Shown: positions 53,280 to 63,713, counted from the stretch's first letter. The stretch: 64,000 nt of DNA from Pseudomonas sp. 8O (GCF_902506495.1 NZ_LR733264.1:1073915-1137914); one strand, 5' to 3'. Program-made: numbers and translations. Notes: a model not told the origin generated them from the sequence alone.

Positions 53280-54164
53280 ATGAGCGAGATTCCCCTGACC
53301 AATATCGGTAGACGCCGGATGCTGATGACGGCAGCAGCAGGCGTTGCCGCGGTCACGCTCCCCAGCCTAGCCACAGCGGCGAGACAAGCCGATGTTGCCG
53401 GAGAGCAGATTGGCGCTGCACGAACAGTGGAACTGCAAGGCAAGCGCGCCTTGGTGACGGGCGCCTCGCGCGGGATCGGTGCTGGGATTGCACTGGCGCT
53501 TGCTGACAAAGGCGCCGATGTCGCGATCACCTTTTTGAACTCGCCGGAACGTGCTGCCGAAGTGGTTCGCATGATCGAGGCCAAAGGTCGGCGTGCCGTC
53601 GCCATTCGAGCCGACAGTGCGGACCCTGCTGCGGTGCGGCGGTCGATCGAGGAGGCGGTCGGCGGCCTTGGTGGGCTGGATATTCTTGTCAACAACGTGG
53701 GCATTTCAAGAGACGGTACATTCGCGCAGATGAGCCTCGAAGACATCGATGCGCTGCTACACGTAAACACACGAGCCGCCGTGCTCGCGTCCCAGGCGGC
53801 CTTGCCTCATCTCAAGCCGGGCGCGCGCATCATCACCATTGGCTCCTGCGTTGCCGAGCGCGTGCCTTTTCCCGGACTGACCGTGTACTCGATGACCAAG
53901 TCCGCGATGCTGGCATTGACGCGAGGGCTTGCCCGCGATCTCGGCCCACAGGGAATCACGGTCAACCTGGTACAACCCGGGCCGATCGACACCGACCAGA
54001 ATCCAGCGGATGGCCCCTGGGCGGACATCAATCGACAGTTCACCGCACTGGGGCGCTATGGTACGCCGGCTGATATCGCCGCCGCCGTCACCTTCCTGGC
54101 GAGTCCGGCCGCCAGCTTCATGACTGGGTCTGTCATCACGGTGGATGCGGGCTTCAATGCGTAA
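53280..54164 (+). CDS. Short-chain dehydrogenase/reductase with a Tat signal
   Basis: A 294-residue protein. The N-terminus carries a twin-arginine signal ('IGRRRMLMTAAAGVAAVTLP', then 'SLATAA'). The SDR core follows: NAD(P)-binding 'RALVTGASRGIGAGIALALA', 'NNVGIS', catalytic Ser in 'IITIGSCVAER' and Tyr-x3-Lys in 'VYSMTK'. It ends 'FMTGSVITVDAGFNA'. All catalytic residues are present. Export of an NAD(P)-dependent enzyme is unusual; the cofactor would have to be carried folded through Tat. It is downstream of the Gfo/Idh/MocA gene, probably in one operon. Confidence 0.88.
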   Translation: MSEIPLTNIGRRRMLMTAAAGVAAVTLPSLATAARQADVAGEQIGAARTVELQGKRALVTGASRGIGAGIALALADKGADVAITFLNSPERAAEVVRMIEAKGRRAVAIRADSADPAAVRRSIEEAVGGLGGLDILVNNVGISRDGTFAQMSLEDIDALLHVNTRAAVLASQAALPHLKPGARIITIGSCVAERVPFPGLTVYSMTKSAMLALTRGLARDLGPQGITVNLVQPGPIDTDQNPADGPWADINRQFTALGRYGTPADIAAAVTFLASPAASFMTGSVITVDAGFNA

Positions 54165-54252
54165 GGAAATGAGGGACGGCAGGAGTTGATTCACCGCTGC
54201 CTCCGTTTCGGCTGGTGTTGATATTGATATGGGCATGGGCGGTGGCACGCGG

Positions 54253-54444
54253 TAGGCCGCAGACACCTTCGAGCTGTTATTGAGCAGCGAGAGCGACAAG
54301 CAGATCGAACGCTTCGCCAGGATACCCCCGCTGGAGCGCCTGGGTCAGCCAGAGGATATAGCGGCCGTGGTGTCGTTTCTGGTTGGGCAGGATGCAGCCT
54401 GGGTCAAAGACCATGTATTGCGCGCCAATGACGGATTGATCTGA
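54253..54444 (+). pseudogene. SDR C-terminal remnant
   Basis: The frame after a TAG at 54253 reads 'ADTFELLLSSESDKQIERF', 'PPLERLGQPEDIAAVVSFL', 'VGQDAAWVKDHVLRANDGLI' and stop. This is the C-terminal 60 residues of a short-chain dehydrogenase. No start, nucleotide-binding motif or active site remains. It differs from the intact neighbour, so it is the tail of another SDR gene, not a duplication. Confidence 0.75.
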
Positions 54445-54526
54445 TGCGGGAAGCCTGCGATGGATGACGCACCTTGTCGCCAAATGCTGGCAAACTTGCG
54501 CTTCGTTTTTCGACAGGAGTCAGTCG

Positions 54527-57500
54527 ATGCCCGCCAGCCCGGAGTTGTCCCCCGGCCTTATCGTCATTCACGGCAACCACCTCGAAGAGCTGCGTGCTCT
54601 GGCGGTGCAGTGGATGCGGCGCTATCCGTTGCGGCCGTTGGAGAACGAAGTGCTGCTGGTGCAGAGCAATGGCATCGCTCAGTGGCTCAAGTTGGCGTTG
54701 GCCGAGCGTGATGGCTGTGGCATTGCTGCGGCGCTGGACGTTGATCTGCCGGCGCGCTTTCTCTGGCAGGCCTACCGCAATGTGCTGGGCAAGGACGCGA
54801 TTCCGCAGCAGTCACCGCTGGACAAGGCGCCGCTGACCTGGCGTCTGATGCGGCTGTTGCCGGGGCTGCTGGCCGATGAGGCGTTCGCGCCGTTGCGCCG
54901 CTTCCTTGCGGATGACCAGGATCTGCGCAAGCGTCACCAGTTGGCCGAGCGCCTGGCCGATCTGTTCGACCAATACCAGGTCTATCGCGCCGACTGGCTG
55001 GCGGATTGGGCCGCGGGACAGGACCGCCTGCGTACCTCGCGCGGTGGCGAGCGGATTCTGGAGGGCGATTCCTGCTGGCAACCTGCGCTGTGGCGCGCCT
55101 TGCTGGCGGATGTCGGCGAGCAGCACCTGGCCGAGAGCCGCGCCGGTGTGCATCCGCGCTTCGTTGCCCGCATGGGCGAGCTGGACACGCCGCCACCCGG
55201 GCTGCCTCGGCGTATCAGCGTTTTCGGCATCTCCTCGTTACCGGCCCAGGTGCTGGAGGCGCTGGCGGCCATGGCGCGCTTCAGCCAGGTCATGCTCTAC
55301 GTGCACAACCCCTGTCAGCACCACTGGGGCGATATCGTCGAGGACAAGGATCTGCTGCGCCACGAGTACCGCCGGCAGCAGCGCAAGGGTAGGCCGGATG
55401 CCCAGATCGGCCTGTTCGAACAGGAGGACATGCATCAGCACGGGCAACCGCTGCTGGCCGCCTGGGGCAAGCAGGGGCGCGACTACATCAACCTGCTGGA
55501 TCAGTACGACGAGCCGCAGCGCTACCGTGAGCAGTTCGAACGCATCGACCTGTTCAGCCCGGCTCGCGAGATCAACCTGCTCGGCCAACTGCAGAACGAC
55601 ATTCTCGACCTGCGCCCGCTGGCGGAAACGCGCAGTGTCTGGCCGCAGGTCGACCCTGAGCATGATCATTCGCTGCGTTTTCACGTTGCTCACAGTGCTC
55701 AGCGCGAAGTGGAGGTGCTGCACGATCAACTGCTGGCCAGCTTCAGCGAAGACGCCACGCTGCGGCCGCGCGATGTGATCGTCATGGTGCCGGACGTCAA
55801 TGCCTACGCTCCGCATATCCAGGCCGTGTTCGGCCAGTTCGCCAGCGACGATCCGCGTTTCATTCCCTTCACCCTGGCCGACCAGGGGCTGCGCGGCAAA
55901 GAGCCGATGGTCATCGCGCTGGAGCACTTGTTGCGTCTGCCGGACAGCCGATTCAGCGTGAGCGAGATTCTCGACTTGCTGGATGTCGCCGCGCTGCGTC
56001 AGCGCTTCGCCATCGCCGAGGATCAGTTGCCCACCCTGCGCCGCTGGCTGGAGGGCGCCGGCGTGCGCTGGGGGCTGGACGCGACCCAGCGGCAATCGCT
56101 CGGCCTGGGCGATGACCTGGAGCAGAACACCTGGCGCTTCGGTCTGCGACGCATGCTGCTGGGCTACGCGGTGGGCACGGCGGATGCCTTCGCCGGTATC
56201 GAACCCTATGACGAAATTGGTGGGCTCGATGCCGCGCTGATCGGCCCGGTGACGCGCTTGCTGGAAACCCTCGACCAGCATCTGCAGCAACTGCGTGAGC
56301 CGGCTACGCCGGGGCAGTGGGGCGAACGCTTGCGCGGCGTGCTCGATGATTGCTTCCTGGCGCAGAACGACCGCGAAGAGGTGCTGAAGACTCAGTTGCT
56401 CGATGCGCTGGATGCCTGGCTGGAGCTGTGCGAGGCCGCGACGCTGGAGGAAGCGCTGACGTTGCCGGTGGTGCGCGAAGCCTGGCTCGGCGGGCTCGAT
56501 CAGGGGCGGCTGAGTCAGCGCTTTCTCGCCGGTGCGGTGAATTTCTGCACCCTGATGCCGATGCGCGCGATCCCGTTCCGTCAGGTCTGCCTGCTGGGCA
56601 TGAACGACGGCGACTATCCGCGCAGCCAGGCGCCACTGGATTTCGATCTGATGGCTGGCGATTACCGCCCCGGCGACCGTTCGCGCCGCGAGGATGACCG
56701 CTACCTGTTGCTGGAAGCGCTGCTGGCGGCGCGTGATCGTCTCTATATCAGCTGGGTAGGGCGCAGCATCCGCGACAACAGCGAGCGACCGCCGTCCGTG
56801 CTGGTTGGCCAACTGCGTGATCATCTGGCCACTGCCTGGACGCTGGTCGGTGGTGACGACCTGTTGCAAGGCCTGACCACCGAGCACCCCTTGCAACCCT
56901 TCAGCCGCCGCTATTTCGATGGTCAGGCGCGGCTGTTCAGTTATGCCCATGAGTGGGCAGCCCTGCATGGCCAGGTTTCTACCCGCGAGAGTGCTGCACC
57001 CTTGTCGGTCTGGGAGGAGGGGCAACAGCTCACGCCCGAACTGTTGCAGTCGTTCCTGCGTGATCCGGTGAAGTGTTTCTTCACCCGCCGCCTCAAGGTG
57101 TTTCTCGATGAGCAGCAGCAGGCGCAACTCGACAGCGAGCCGTTCGCCCTCGATGGTCTGCAGCGCTATCAGTTGCAGGAAACCTTGCTCAAGGCGGCAG
57201 TCGCAGGTGACGGGGACAGCGACGATGCGCTGAGGTCGGCAGCCGACCGTCTGCAGCGCAGCGGCGTTCTACCGCTGGCCGGCTTCGGCGAACAGTATCG
57301 CAATGCCTTGCTGGAACCCCTGCCGGCGCAGGTGCAGCGTTACCAGGGGCTTTGCCTGTGCTGGCCGACCCTGCTGGAGTCACCGCAACGCCTGACTTTC
57401 ACCGCAGCCGGTGTTGAGCTCGACGGTTGGCTTGCCGGGCTGCGCCAGCAGGCCGACGGCAGCCTGGCGCGCCTGGAGCTACTGCCGGGCGCGCTGCACA

Positions 57501-57940
57501 AGGACAAGAGTTGGAAGTGGCATCGCCTGCTGCGGCCCTACGCACTGCACGTCATCGCTGCGGCTTGCGGTGTGCCGCTGACCACCCTGCTGGTCGGCGA
57601 GGATCGCAGCCTGGCCTTCGAGCCTCTGCCTGGGGAGCACGCTGCCCGTGTGCTGACCACCTGGCTGGACGCCTGGAGTGCAGGCATGCAGGCGCCGTTG
57701 CCGGTCGCCCTGAAAACCTCGCTGACCTGGTTGCAGGACAACAACGAGGACAAGGCTTGCAGCGTCTATGAGGGGAGCTACAACCTCTCCGGTGAAGTCC
57801 AGAGCAGCGCCAGCCTGGCGAGGCAGTTCCCGGACTACGTTGCGCTCACCGCCGACGGCCAGTTTCCGGCATGGAGCGAGCGGCTCTACCAGTCGCTGCT
57901 CGACAGCAATCCCCAGGCACTCGAGGAGGACGCAGCATGA
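54527..57940 (+). CDS. recC: Exodeoxyribonuclease V subunit RecC
   Basis: Part of RecBCD, the helicase-nuclease that processes double-strand breaks and loads RecA; RecC recognises Chi and holds the complex. It has 1137 residues from ATG 54527 (CAGGAG 7 bp upstream), full length. The N-terminal inactive helicase region shows 'ENEVLLVQSNGIAQWLKLAL', the middle 'SVSEILDLLDVAALRQRF', and 'FRQVCLLGMNDGDYPRS'. It is first in recC-recB-recD; its stop overlaps the recB start. Confidence 0.97.
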   Translation: MPASPELSPGLIVIHGNHLEELRALAVQWMRRYPLRPLENEVLLVQSNGIAQWLKLALAERDGCGIAAALDVDLPARFLWQAYRNVLGKDAIPQQSPLDKAPLTWRLMRLLPGLLADEAFAPLRRFLADDQDLRKRHQLAERLADLFDQYQVYRADWLADWAAGQDRLRTSRGGERILEGDSCWQPALWRALLADVGEQHLAESRAGVHPRFVARMGELDTPPPGLPRRISVFGISSLPAQVLEALAAMARFSQVMLYVHNPCQHHWGDIVEDKDLLRHEYRRQQRKGRPDAQIGLFEQEDMHQHGQPLLAAWGKQGRDYINLLDQYDEPQRYREQFERIDLFSPAREINLLGQLQNDILDLRPLAETRSVWPQVDPEHDHSLRFHVAHSAQREVEVLHDQLLASFSEDATLRPRDVIVMVPDVNAYAPHIQAVFGQFASDDPRFIPFTLADQGLRGKEPMVIALEHLLRLPDSRFSVSEILDLLDVAALRQRFAIAEDQLPTLRRWLEGAGVRWGLDATQRQSLGLGDDLEQNTWRFGLRRMLLGYAVGTADAFAGIEPYDEIGGLDAALIGPVTRLLETLDQHLQQLREPATPGQWGERLRGVLDDCFLAQNDREEVLKTQLLDALDAWLELCEAATLEEALTLPVVREAWLGGLDQGRLSQRFLAGAVNFCTLMPMRAIPFRQVCLLGMNDGDYPRSQAPLDFDLMAGDYRPGDRSRREDDRYLLLEALLAARDRLYISWVGRSIRDNSERPPSVLVGQLRDHLATAWTLVGGDDLLQGLTTEHPLQPFSRRYFDGQARLFSYAHEWAALHGQVSTRESAAPLSVWEEGQQLTPELLQSFLRDPVKCFFTRRLKVFLDEQQQAQLDSEPFALDGLQRYQLQETLLKAAVAGDGDSDDALRSAADRLQRSGVLPLAGFGEQYRNALLEPLPAQVQRYQGLCLCWPTLLESPQRLTFTAAGVELDGWLAGLRQQADGSLARLELLPGALHKDKSWKWHRLLRPYALHVIAAACGVPLTTLLVGEDRSLAFEPLPGEHAARVLTTWLDAWSAGMQAPLPVALKTSLTWLQDNNEDKACSVYEGSYNLSGEVQSSASLARQFPDYVALTADGQFPAWSERLYQSLLDSNPQALEEDAA

Positions 57941-60900
57941 GTCAACAGCGCCCTCTGGCCCTGAGGTTTCCCCTGCACGGCAGCCGCCTGATCGAGGCCA
58001 GCGCCGGCACGGGCAAGACCTTCACCATTTCCGCGCTCTACCTGCGGCTGATCCTCGGTCATGGCGGTGAGGCCGCGTTTCGCGAGGCCCTGTTGCCGCC
58101 GCAGATTCTGGTGGTGACCTTCACCGATGCGGCCACGCGCGAGTTGCGTGACCGGATTCGTGCGCGCCTGGTCGAGGCCGCGACGGTATTCCGTGGCGAC
58201 GCCTTGGGCGACGACCTGCTACGCGAGTTGCGCGGTGATTTCACGCAGACGCAGTGGGATGAGTGCGCCCGCCGCCTGGAGCTGGCGGCGCAGTGGATGG
58301 ACGAGGCCGCCGTGTCCACCATTCACGGCTGGTGCCAGCGCATGCTGCGTGAGCATGCCTTCGACAGTGGCAGCCTGTTCAGCCAGACCCTGGAGACCGA
58401 CCACAGCGAACTACTGGCCGAAGTAGTGCGCGATTACTGGCGCCAGCACTGCTATCCGCTGCAGGGCGCGGCGCTGCAATGGGTGGCAAGTGCCTGGGGC
58501 ACGCCCGCCGTGCTGGGAGCAAAGCTGCGACCGCTGCTGAGTGAAGAGGGCGCGGCTCCGGCGCAGGCGCTGGGCGAACTGCTCGACAGCGCATTGCAGC
58601 AGCGCGAGCAGGCGCTTGCCGCGCTCAAGTCGCCCTGGCTGGCCTGGGCCGATGAGTTGCAGCTGTTGCTGGATGCAGCAGTGGCGGCCAAGCAGGTGGA
58701 TGGCAAGAAAATCCAGGCGCGCTTCTACAACCCCTGGTTGGCCAAGTTGCGTGAGTGGGCCGGCGGCGAAGAGTCGCGTCTCGACCTGGGCACGGGGTTC
58801 ACTCGCCTGACCCCCGACGGCCTTGCGGAAGCCTGGAAGGGCGAAGTGCCGGGTCATCCAGCGCTGGACGCCATGGCACTGCTCAAGGCGCAGCTCGACG
58901 CCTTGCCAGACCCCGCTGATGCGGCGTTGCGACACGCGTCAGCCTGGGTTCGCCAGCGCTTCGACTGGGAGAAACGCCAGCGCGCGGAGATGGGTTTCGA
59001 CGACATGCTCGTGCGCCTGGACGCTGCCCTTCAAGGCAGCAACGGCCCGCGCCTGGCCGAGGTGATCCGCCGCCAGTTTCCGGTGGCGATGATCGATGAA
59101 TTCCAGGACACCGACCCGCTGCAGTACCGCATCTTCGATACGCTCTACGAGGTCGAAGCCAACCGCGACGACTGCGGCCTGTTCATGATCGGCGACCCCA
59201 AGCAGGCCATCTACTCCTTCCGTGGCGCCGACATTCATACCTATCTGCGCGCACGTCGGGCGACGTTCGGTCGGCACTACAACCTGGAGAAGAATTTCCG
59301 CTCCAGCCAAGCCATGGTCGATGCCGTCAACGGGGTTTTCCTGCGTGCCGAACAACGTGACGGCAGCGAAGGGGCCTTTCTGCTGCGCGACGATCTGCCT
59401 TTCATCGAGGTGGGCGCGCAGGGCCGGCGCGAAGTCTGGAGCGTCGACGGCCAGACGCAGCCAGCCCTGACGGTGTGGCAGCTGGCGAGCGACGAACCGG
59501 TTGCCAAGGGCGCCTATGTAGACGCCCTGGCGGCCGGCGCGGCCAGCGAGATCGTGCGTCTGCTGGATCTGGGCCAGCGCGGGCAGGCCGGCTTCAGCAA
59601 AGAGGGTGCGCTGAGTGCCTTGCGCCCCAGCGATATCGCAGTGCTGGTGCGCGACTTCAACGAGGCGCAGGCCATTCGCGGCGAGCTGGCAGCGCGCGGC
59701 GTACGCAGTGTCTATCTCTCCGACAAGGATTCGGTGTTCGCGGCCCAGGAGGCACGCGACCTGCTGTTGTGGCTGCGCGCCTGTGCCGAGCCGGATCAGG
59801 ATCGCCCGCTGCGTGCGGCGCTGGCCAGCGCGACACTGGGGCTGACTTTGAGCGAGCTGGAGCAGCTCAACCTCGACGAGCGCACCTGGGAACGCCGCGT
59901 CATGCAGTTCCGCGACTACCGCCAGCGCTGGCAGCGCCAGGGTGTGCTGCCGATGCTGCGCCAGTTGTTGCAGGACTTCGAGCTGCCGCAGCGGCTGATG
60001 GGACGTGACGATGGCGAGCGGGTATTGACCAACCTGCTGCACCTGGCCGAACTGCTGCAGCAGGCTGCCGCCGAACTCGATGGCGAGCTGGCGCTGATTC
60101 GCCACCTGGGCGAGCTGCTGGCCGGTGAGGGGCAGGCTGCCGACGAGCAGGTGTTGCGCCTGGAGAGCGACGAGGCACTGGTACGCGTGGTGACCATTCA
60201 CAAGTCCAAGGGCCTGGAGTATCCCTTGGTGTTTCTGCCATTCATCTGCGCGTTCCGCCCAGTGGACGACAAGAAGCCGCTGCAGATCCACGACGGTGAA
60301 CGTCGCCGGCTGGTGCTCAAGGCCGATGAAGTCAGCCTGGCGCGCGCCGAGCGTGAGCGCCTGGGCGAAGACCTGCGTCTGCTCTATGTGGCGTTGACCC
60401 GAGCCCGACATGCCTGCTGGCTGGGTGTAGCGGATCTGAAGATCGGCAACGGCAAGAAGTCGCGCCTGCATGAGTCGGCGTTGGGCTACCTGCTCGGTGG
60501 CGGTGTATCGCTGGCTGCCAGTGGCGAACTCGCCAGTTGGCTCGCACCCTTTGCCGCTGGGCTGGAAAGCACCGTGGCGCCGGTGCCGGCCGCCAGCGAG
60601 CAGCGCTATCGCATGATCGAAGACAAGCAGTTCGAGCCGCACTGGCGTACGCCTGTACGACGCGCCGCCGAACATTGGTGGATCGCCTCCTACAGTGCGC
60701 TGCGTCTGGACGAGGACGCGCCCCGCCAGGCCAGCCGCCACGAAGACGCCGCACCCGACAGTCCGGCGATGCAGAACGCCGTCGACGATGAAGATCCGTT
60801 GCTGGCTCTGGCGCCGCTGCCGGCATCCGCTCAGGGGCTGCATCGTTTTCCGCGCGGACCGAACCCCGGCACCTTCCTCCATGGCCTGCTGGAAATGGCA

Positions 60901-61566
60901 GCACAGGAAGGCTTTGCGGCGCTTGTGCAGGAACCGTCAAGGCTGCGCGAGGCGCTGGCCAGGCGTTGCCAGCGTCGTGGACTGGAAAGCTGGATCGATC
61001 CGTTGCAGGACTGGCTACTGGCGCTGCTGACCCAGCCGCTGCCGCTGGATGGCGTGGATACCGTCGTGCTGGCGCAACTGACGCAGTATCAGCCCGAGCT
61101 GGAGTTCTGGTTCGAAGCGCGCGGGGTGGACGTCAGGTTGCTGGATCAGTGGGTGCAGCAGTGCGAGTTGCCGGGTATCGCCAGGCAGCCGCTGCGTGCC
61201 GACACCCTCAACGGCATGTTCAAGGGTTTCATCGATCTGGTATTCGAACATCAGGGGCGTTACTACGTGGCGGATTACAAGTCCAATTGGCTCGGCAGCG
61301 ACGATGGTGCCTACACCCGTGAAGCGATGGAGGTCGCCATCGCCAGCCATCGCTACGACCTGCAATACGTGCTCTACGTGCTGGCGCTGCACCGGCAGTT
61401 GGGGCTGCGCCTGCCGGATTACGACTACGACCAGCATCTGGGTGGCGCGCTCTACCTCTTTATCCGCGCACCGCAGCAGGGCGTTTACCTGGCCCGGCCG
61501 CCTCGCGAGCTGATCGAGCGGCTGGATGCGCTGTTCATGGGCGAAGCAGAGGAGGGCGCGGCATGA
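57937..61566 (+). CDS. recB: Exodeoxyribonuclease V subunit RecB
   Basis: 3'-5' helicase and only nuclease of RecBCD. It has 1209 residues from ATG 57937, which overlaps the recC stop (ATGA). Helicase: Walker A 'EASAGTGKTFTISALYLRLI', motif II 'MIDEFQDTDPLQYRIF', 'GDPKQAIYSFRGADIHTY', and motif VI 'LLYVALTRARHACWLG'. The C-terminal nuclease has Asp/Lys residues in 'GFIDLVFEHQGRYYVADYKS'. All key motifs are intact. Confidence 0.98.
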   Translation: MSQQRPLALRFPLHGSRLIEASAGTGKTFTISALYLRLILGHGGEAAFREALLPPQILVVTFTDAATRELRDRIRARLVEAATVFRGDALGDDLLRELRGDFTQTQWDECARRLELAAQWMDEAAVSTIHGWCQRMLREHAFDSGSLFSQTLETDHSELLAEVVRDYWRQHCYPLQGAALQWVASAWGTPAVLGAKLRPLLSEEGAAPAQALGELLDSALQQREQALAALKSPWLAWADELQLLLDAAVAAKQVDGKKIQARFYNPWLAKLREWAGGEESRLDLGTGFTRLTPDGLAEAWKGEVPGHPALDAMALLKAQLDALPDPADAALRHASAWVRQRFDWEKRQRAEMGFDDMLVRLDAALQGSNGPRLAEVIRRQFPVAMIDEFQDTDPLQYRIFDTLYEVEANRDDCGLFMIGDPKQAIYSFRGADIHTYLRARRATFGRHYNLEKNFRSSQAMVDAVNGVFLRAEQRDGSEGAFLLRDDLPFIEVGAQGRREVWSVDGQTQPALTVWQLASDEPVAKGAYVDALAAGAASEIVRLLDLGQRGQAGFSKEGALSALRPSDIAVLVRDFNEAQAIRGELAARGVRSVYLSDKDSVFAAQEARDLLLWLRACAEPDQDRPLRAALASATLGLTLSELEQLNLDERTWERRVMQFRDYRQRWQRQGVLPMLRQLLQDFELPQRLMGRDDGERVLTNLLHLAELLQQAAAELDGELALIRHLGELLAGEGQAADEQVLRLESDEALVRVVTIHKSKGLEYPLVFLPFICAFRPVDDKKPLQIHDGERRRLVLKADEVSLARAERERLGEDLRLLYVALTRARHACWLGVADLKIGNGKKSRLHESALGYLLGGGVSLAASGELASWLAPFAAGLESTVAPVPAASEQRYRMIEDKQFEPHWRTPVRRAAEHWWIASYSALRLDEDAPRQASRHEDAAPDSPAMQNAVDDEDPLLALAPLPASAQGLHRFPRGPNPGTFLHGLLEMAAQEGFAALVQEPSRLREALARRCQRRGLESWIDPLQDWLLALLTQPLPLDGVDTVVLAQLTQYQPELEFWFEARGVDVRLLDQWVQQCELPGIARQPLRADTLNGMFKGFIDLVFEHQGRYYVADYKSNWLGSDDGAYTREAMEVAIASHRYDLQYVLYVLALHRQLGLRLPDYDYDQHLGGALYLFIRAPQQGVYLARPPRELIERLDALFMGEAEEGAA

Positions 61567-63593
61567 GTGCGATGTTGGCGCCGGCGTTGTGTGATCGCGC
61601 TGAACTCTTTGCCCTGCTATCGACATGGAGCGAACGTGGCTGGCTGCGCGAGCTGGATCGGGCTCTGGCGCAGCTGTTCGCCGAACTGGATGCGGACGCT
61701 TCGCCCTTGCTGCTGCTCGGCGCCGCACTGGCCAGCCATCAACTGGGGCAGGGGCATGTCTGTCTCGACCTGGCAGCCACGCTGGCTAATCCCGATTTCA
61801 TCCTGTCTCTGCCACCGGAAGGTGAGGACCCGCAAGAAGCGATGATCCTGCCGTCGCAGGTGCTGGCCGGGCTCAGCCTGGAGTCCTGGCTGGCGGCTCT
61901 TGCCGGCAGCTCATTGCTGGAGTCAGAAGGGGCGCCGCTGGTGCTCAGCGGCGCCTGCCTATATATGCGCCGCTACTGGAACTATGAACGCCAGGTGGCT
62001 GGCGATATCGCTCGACGCCTGCAGGCGAGTGCTGCGGCGCCTAGCGATCTGGCCGTGCGCCTGGCCTCACTGTTTCCCGAGCCGCTGGTGGTGGACGGCC
62101 AGCGCCTCACTGACTGGCAGAAGCTGGCCTGTGCCATGGCGGCGCAAGGGCGCTTCACCCTGATCACCGGGGGGCCCGGAACCGGCAAGACCACCACGGT
62201 AGTACGTCTGCTGGCGCTGTTGCAGGAATCCGCCATGGCCACTGGCGAGCCGTTGCGCCTGAGTCTTGCGGCGCCTACCGGCAAGGCCGCCGCGCGGCTG
62301 ACCGAGTCCATTGGCGCGCAAGTGCAGTCGCTGGCACTGGACGAGCGCGTGCGTGAGCAGATTCCGACTCAGGTGACGACGCTGCATCGCCTGCTGGGCA
62401 GTCGTCCTGGCAGTCGCCATTTCCGTCACGATGCCGCCAACCCTCTGCCATTGGACGTGCTGGTGGTCGACGAGGCGTCGATGATCGACCTGGAGATGAT
62501 GGCCAGCCTGCTGGATGCCTTGCCGACGCATGCGCGTCTGATTCTGCTGGGCGACAAGGATCAGCTCGCGTCGGTGGAGGCCGGTGCTGTACTGGGTGAC
62601 CTGTGTCGCGAGGCAGAAAGTGGTGGCTACAGCGAAGCCACGCGTACCTGGCTGGAAAGCCAGACAGGCGAGCAACTGGAAGACCTGGCGCTGGTATCCG
62701 GTGACCAGGCGCTGGAACAGCATATCGTCATGCTGCGCCACTCACGGCGCTTCGGCAGTGGCTCGGGCATCGGACGCCTGGCGCGTGCGGTCAACCAGAG
62801 CGATGCGCAGGCGGCCCGTGCAATCCTTGCAGCTGGCGCAGACGACCTGCATGTGCTGCGCCTGTCGGGCGAGCAGGATCGCGCGCTGGAGCGACTATTA
62901 ATAGACGGACAGGGCGACGGCGAGCCTCGTCCGCAGGGCTATGCACATTATCTGCAACTGATGCATGCCGAGCGTCCCGCCTCAGATGCCGATTCCCATG
63001 CCTGGGGCTGCTGGGCCGGTAACGTCCTGGCTGCGTTCGACCGGTTCCAGCTGCTCTGTGCGGTTCGTAAAGGTACTTGGGGCGTGGAAACGCTTAACGA
63101 GCGCATCGCCGAAGCGTTGGTGCGCCGTGGCCTCCTTGAGCAGGCGCAGGGCTGGTATGAAGGCCGGCCTGTGCTGGTAACGCGCAATGACTACAGTCTT
63201 GGGCTGATGAATGGCGACATCGGTATTGCACTGCGCCTGCCGGAACCGCCTGAATTTCCGGGTGCACCTGAACGCCAGGTATTGCGAGTGGTATTCCCGC
63301 GTAATGACGGCAGTGGCACCTTGCGCCATATCCTGCCCAGTCGCCTGAGCGCGGTGGAGACCGTGTTCGCGATGACCGTGCACAAGTCGCAGGGTTCGGA
63401 GTTCGCTCATTGCGCGTTGATCCTGCCTGACAGCCTCAACCCGGTGCTGACCAAAGAGCTGATCTACACCGGTATCACGCGAGCGCGTCACTGGTTCAGC
63501 CTCATTGAAAGTCGCCCAGGCATCTTCGAGCAGGCAGTGCAGCGACGCGTGGAGCGACGCAGCGGGCTGCGTGAAGCACTTGAAGCGTTATAA
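61563..63593 (+). CDS. recD: Exodeoxyribonuclease V subunit RecD
   Basis: 5'-3' helicase of RecBCD. It has 676 residues, slightly longer than the E. coli protein. Walker A is 'ITGGPGTGKTTTVVRLLALL', Walker B 'VVDEASMIDLEMMASLLDA', the Q/III region 'LLGDKDQLASVEAGAVLGDL', and the C-terminal motif 'AMTVHKSQGSEFAHCALIL'. The ATG overlaps the recB stop. After it the strand runs into rRNA promoters with no visible intrinsic terminator. Confidence 0.97.
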   Translation: MSAMLAPALCDRAELFALLSTWSERGWLRELDRALAQLFAELDADASPLLLLGAALASHQLGQGHVCLDLAATLANPDFILSLPPEGEDPQEAMILPSQVLAGLSLESWLAALAGSSLLESEGAPLVLSGACLYMRRYWNYERQVAGDIARRLQASAAAPSDLAVRLASLFPEPLVVDGQRLTDWQKLACAMAAQGRFTLITGGPGTGKTTTVVRLLALLQESAMATGEPLRLSLAAPTGKAAARLTESIGAQVQSLALDERVREQIPTQVTTLHRLLGSRPGSRHFRHDAANPLPLDVLVVDEASMIDLEMMASLLDALPTHARLILLGDKDQLASVEAGAVLGDLCREAESGGYSEATRTWLESQTGEQLEDLALVSGDQALEQHIVMLRHSRRFGSGSGIGRLARAVNQSDAQAARAILAAGADDLHVLRLSGEQDRALERLLIDGQGDGEPRPQGYAHYLQLMHAERPASDADSHAWGCWAGNVLAAFDRFQLLCAVRKGTWGVETLNERIAEALVRRGLLEQAQGWYEGRPVLVTRNDYSLGLMNGDIGIALRLPEPPEFPGAPERQVLRVVFPRNDGSGTLRHILPSRLSAVETVFAMTVHKSQGSEFAHCALILPDSLNPVLTKELIYTGITRARHWFSLIESRPGIFEQAVQRRVERRSGLREALEAL

Positions 63594-63615
63594 GTCATAA
63601 AACTGCAATTTCTGC

Positions 63616-63650
63616 TTGACGTGCATTCTGCTGGCGGTAGAATGCGCGCC
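63616..63650 (+). promoter_or_regulatory. rRNA-type promoter P1
   Basis: TTGACG (63616-63621), 16-bp spacer, TAGAAT (63638-63643), then discriminator GCGCGCC typical of stringently controlled rRNA promoters. Confidence 0.8.
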
Positions 63651-63713
63651 ACTTCAGCGATGAAGCTCTTCAAAAACTTCTTGTTAATCAATAAGTTAAG
63701 TTTAAAAGAGGGG

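Noticed and set aside
13807..54444. Second copy of the tRNA-Pro 3' end marking a right attachment site
   Set aside because: I looked for a repeat of the T-arm/acceptor end downstream and did not see one in the window; island limits therefore stay open.
55238..57127. Very long minus-strand open frame (629 codons) inside recC
   Set aside because: Antisense shadow of a high-GC gene; recC on the plus strand has full family motifs. The same applies to the 647-codon minus frame inside recB (58939-60882) and the 315-codon frame inside hsdM.
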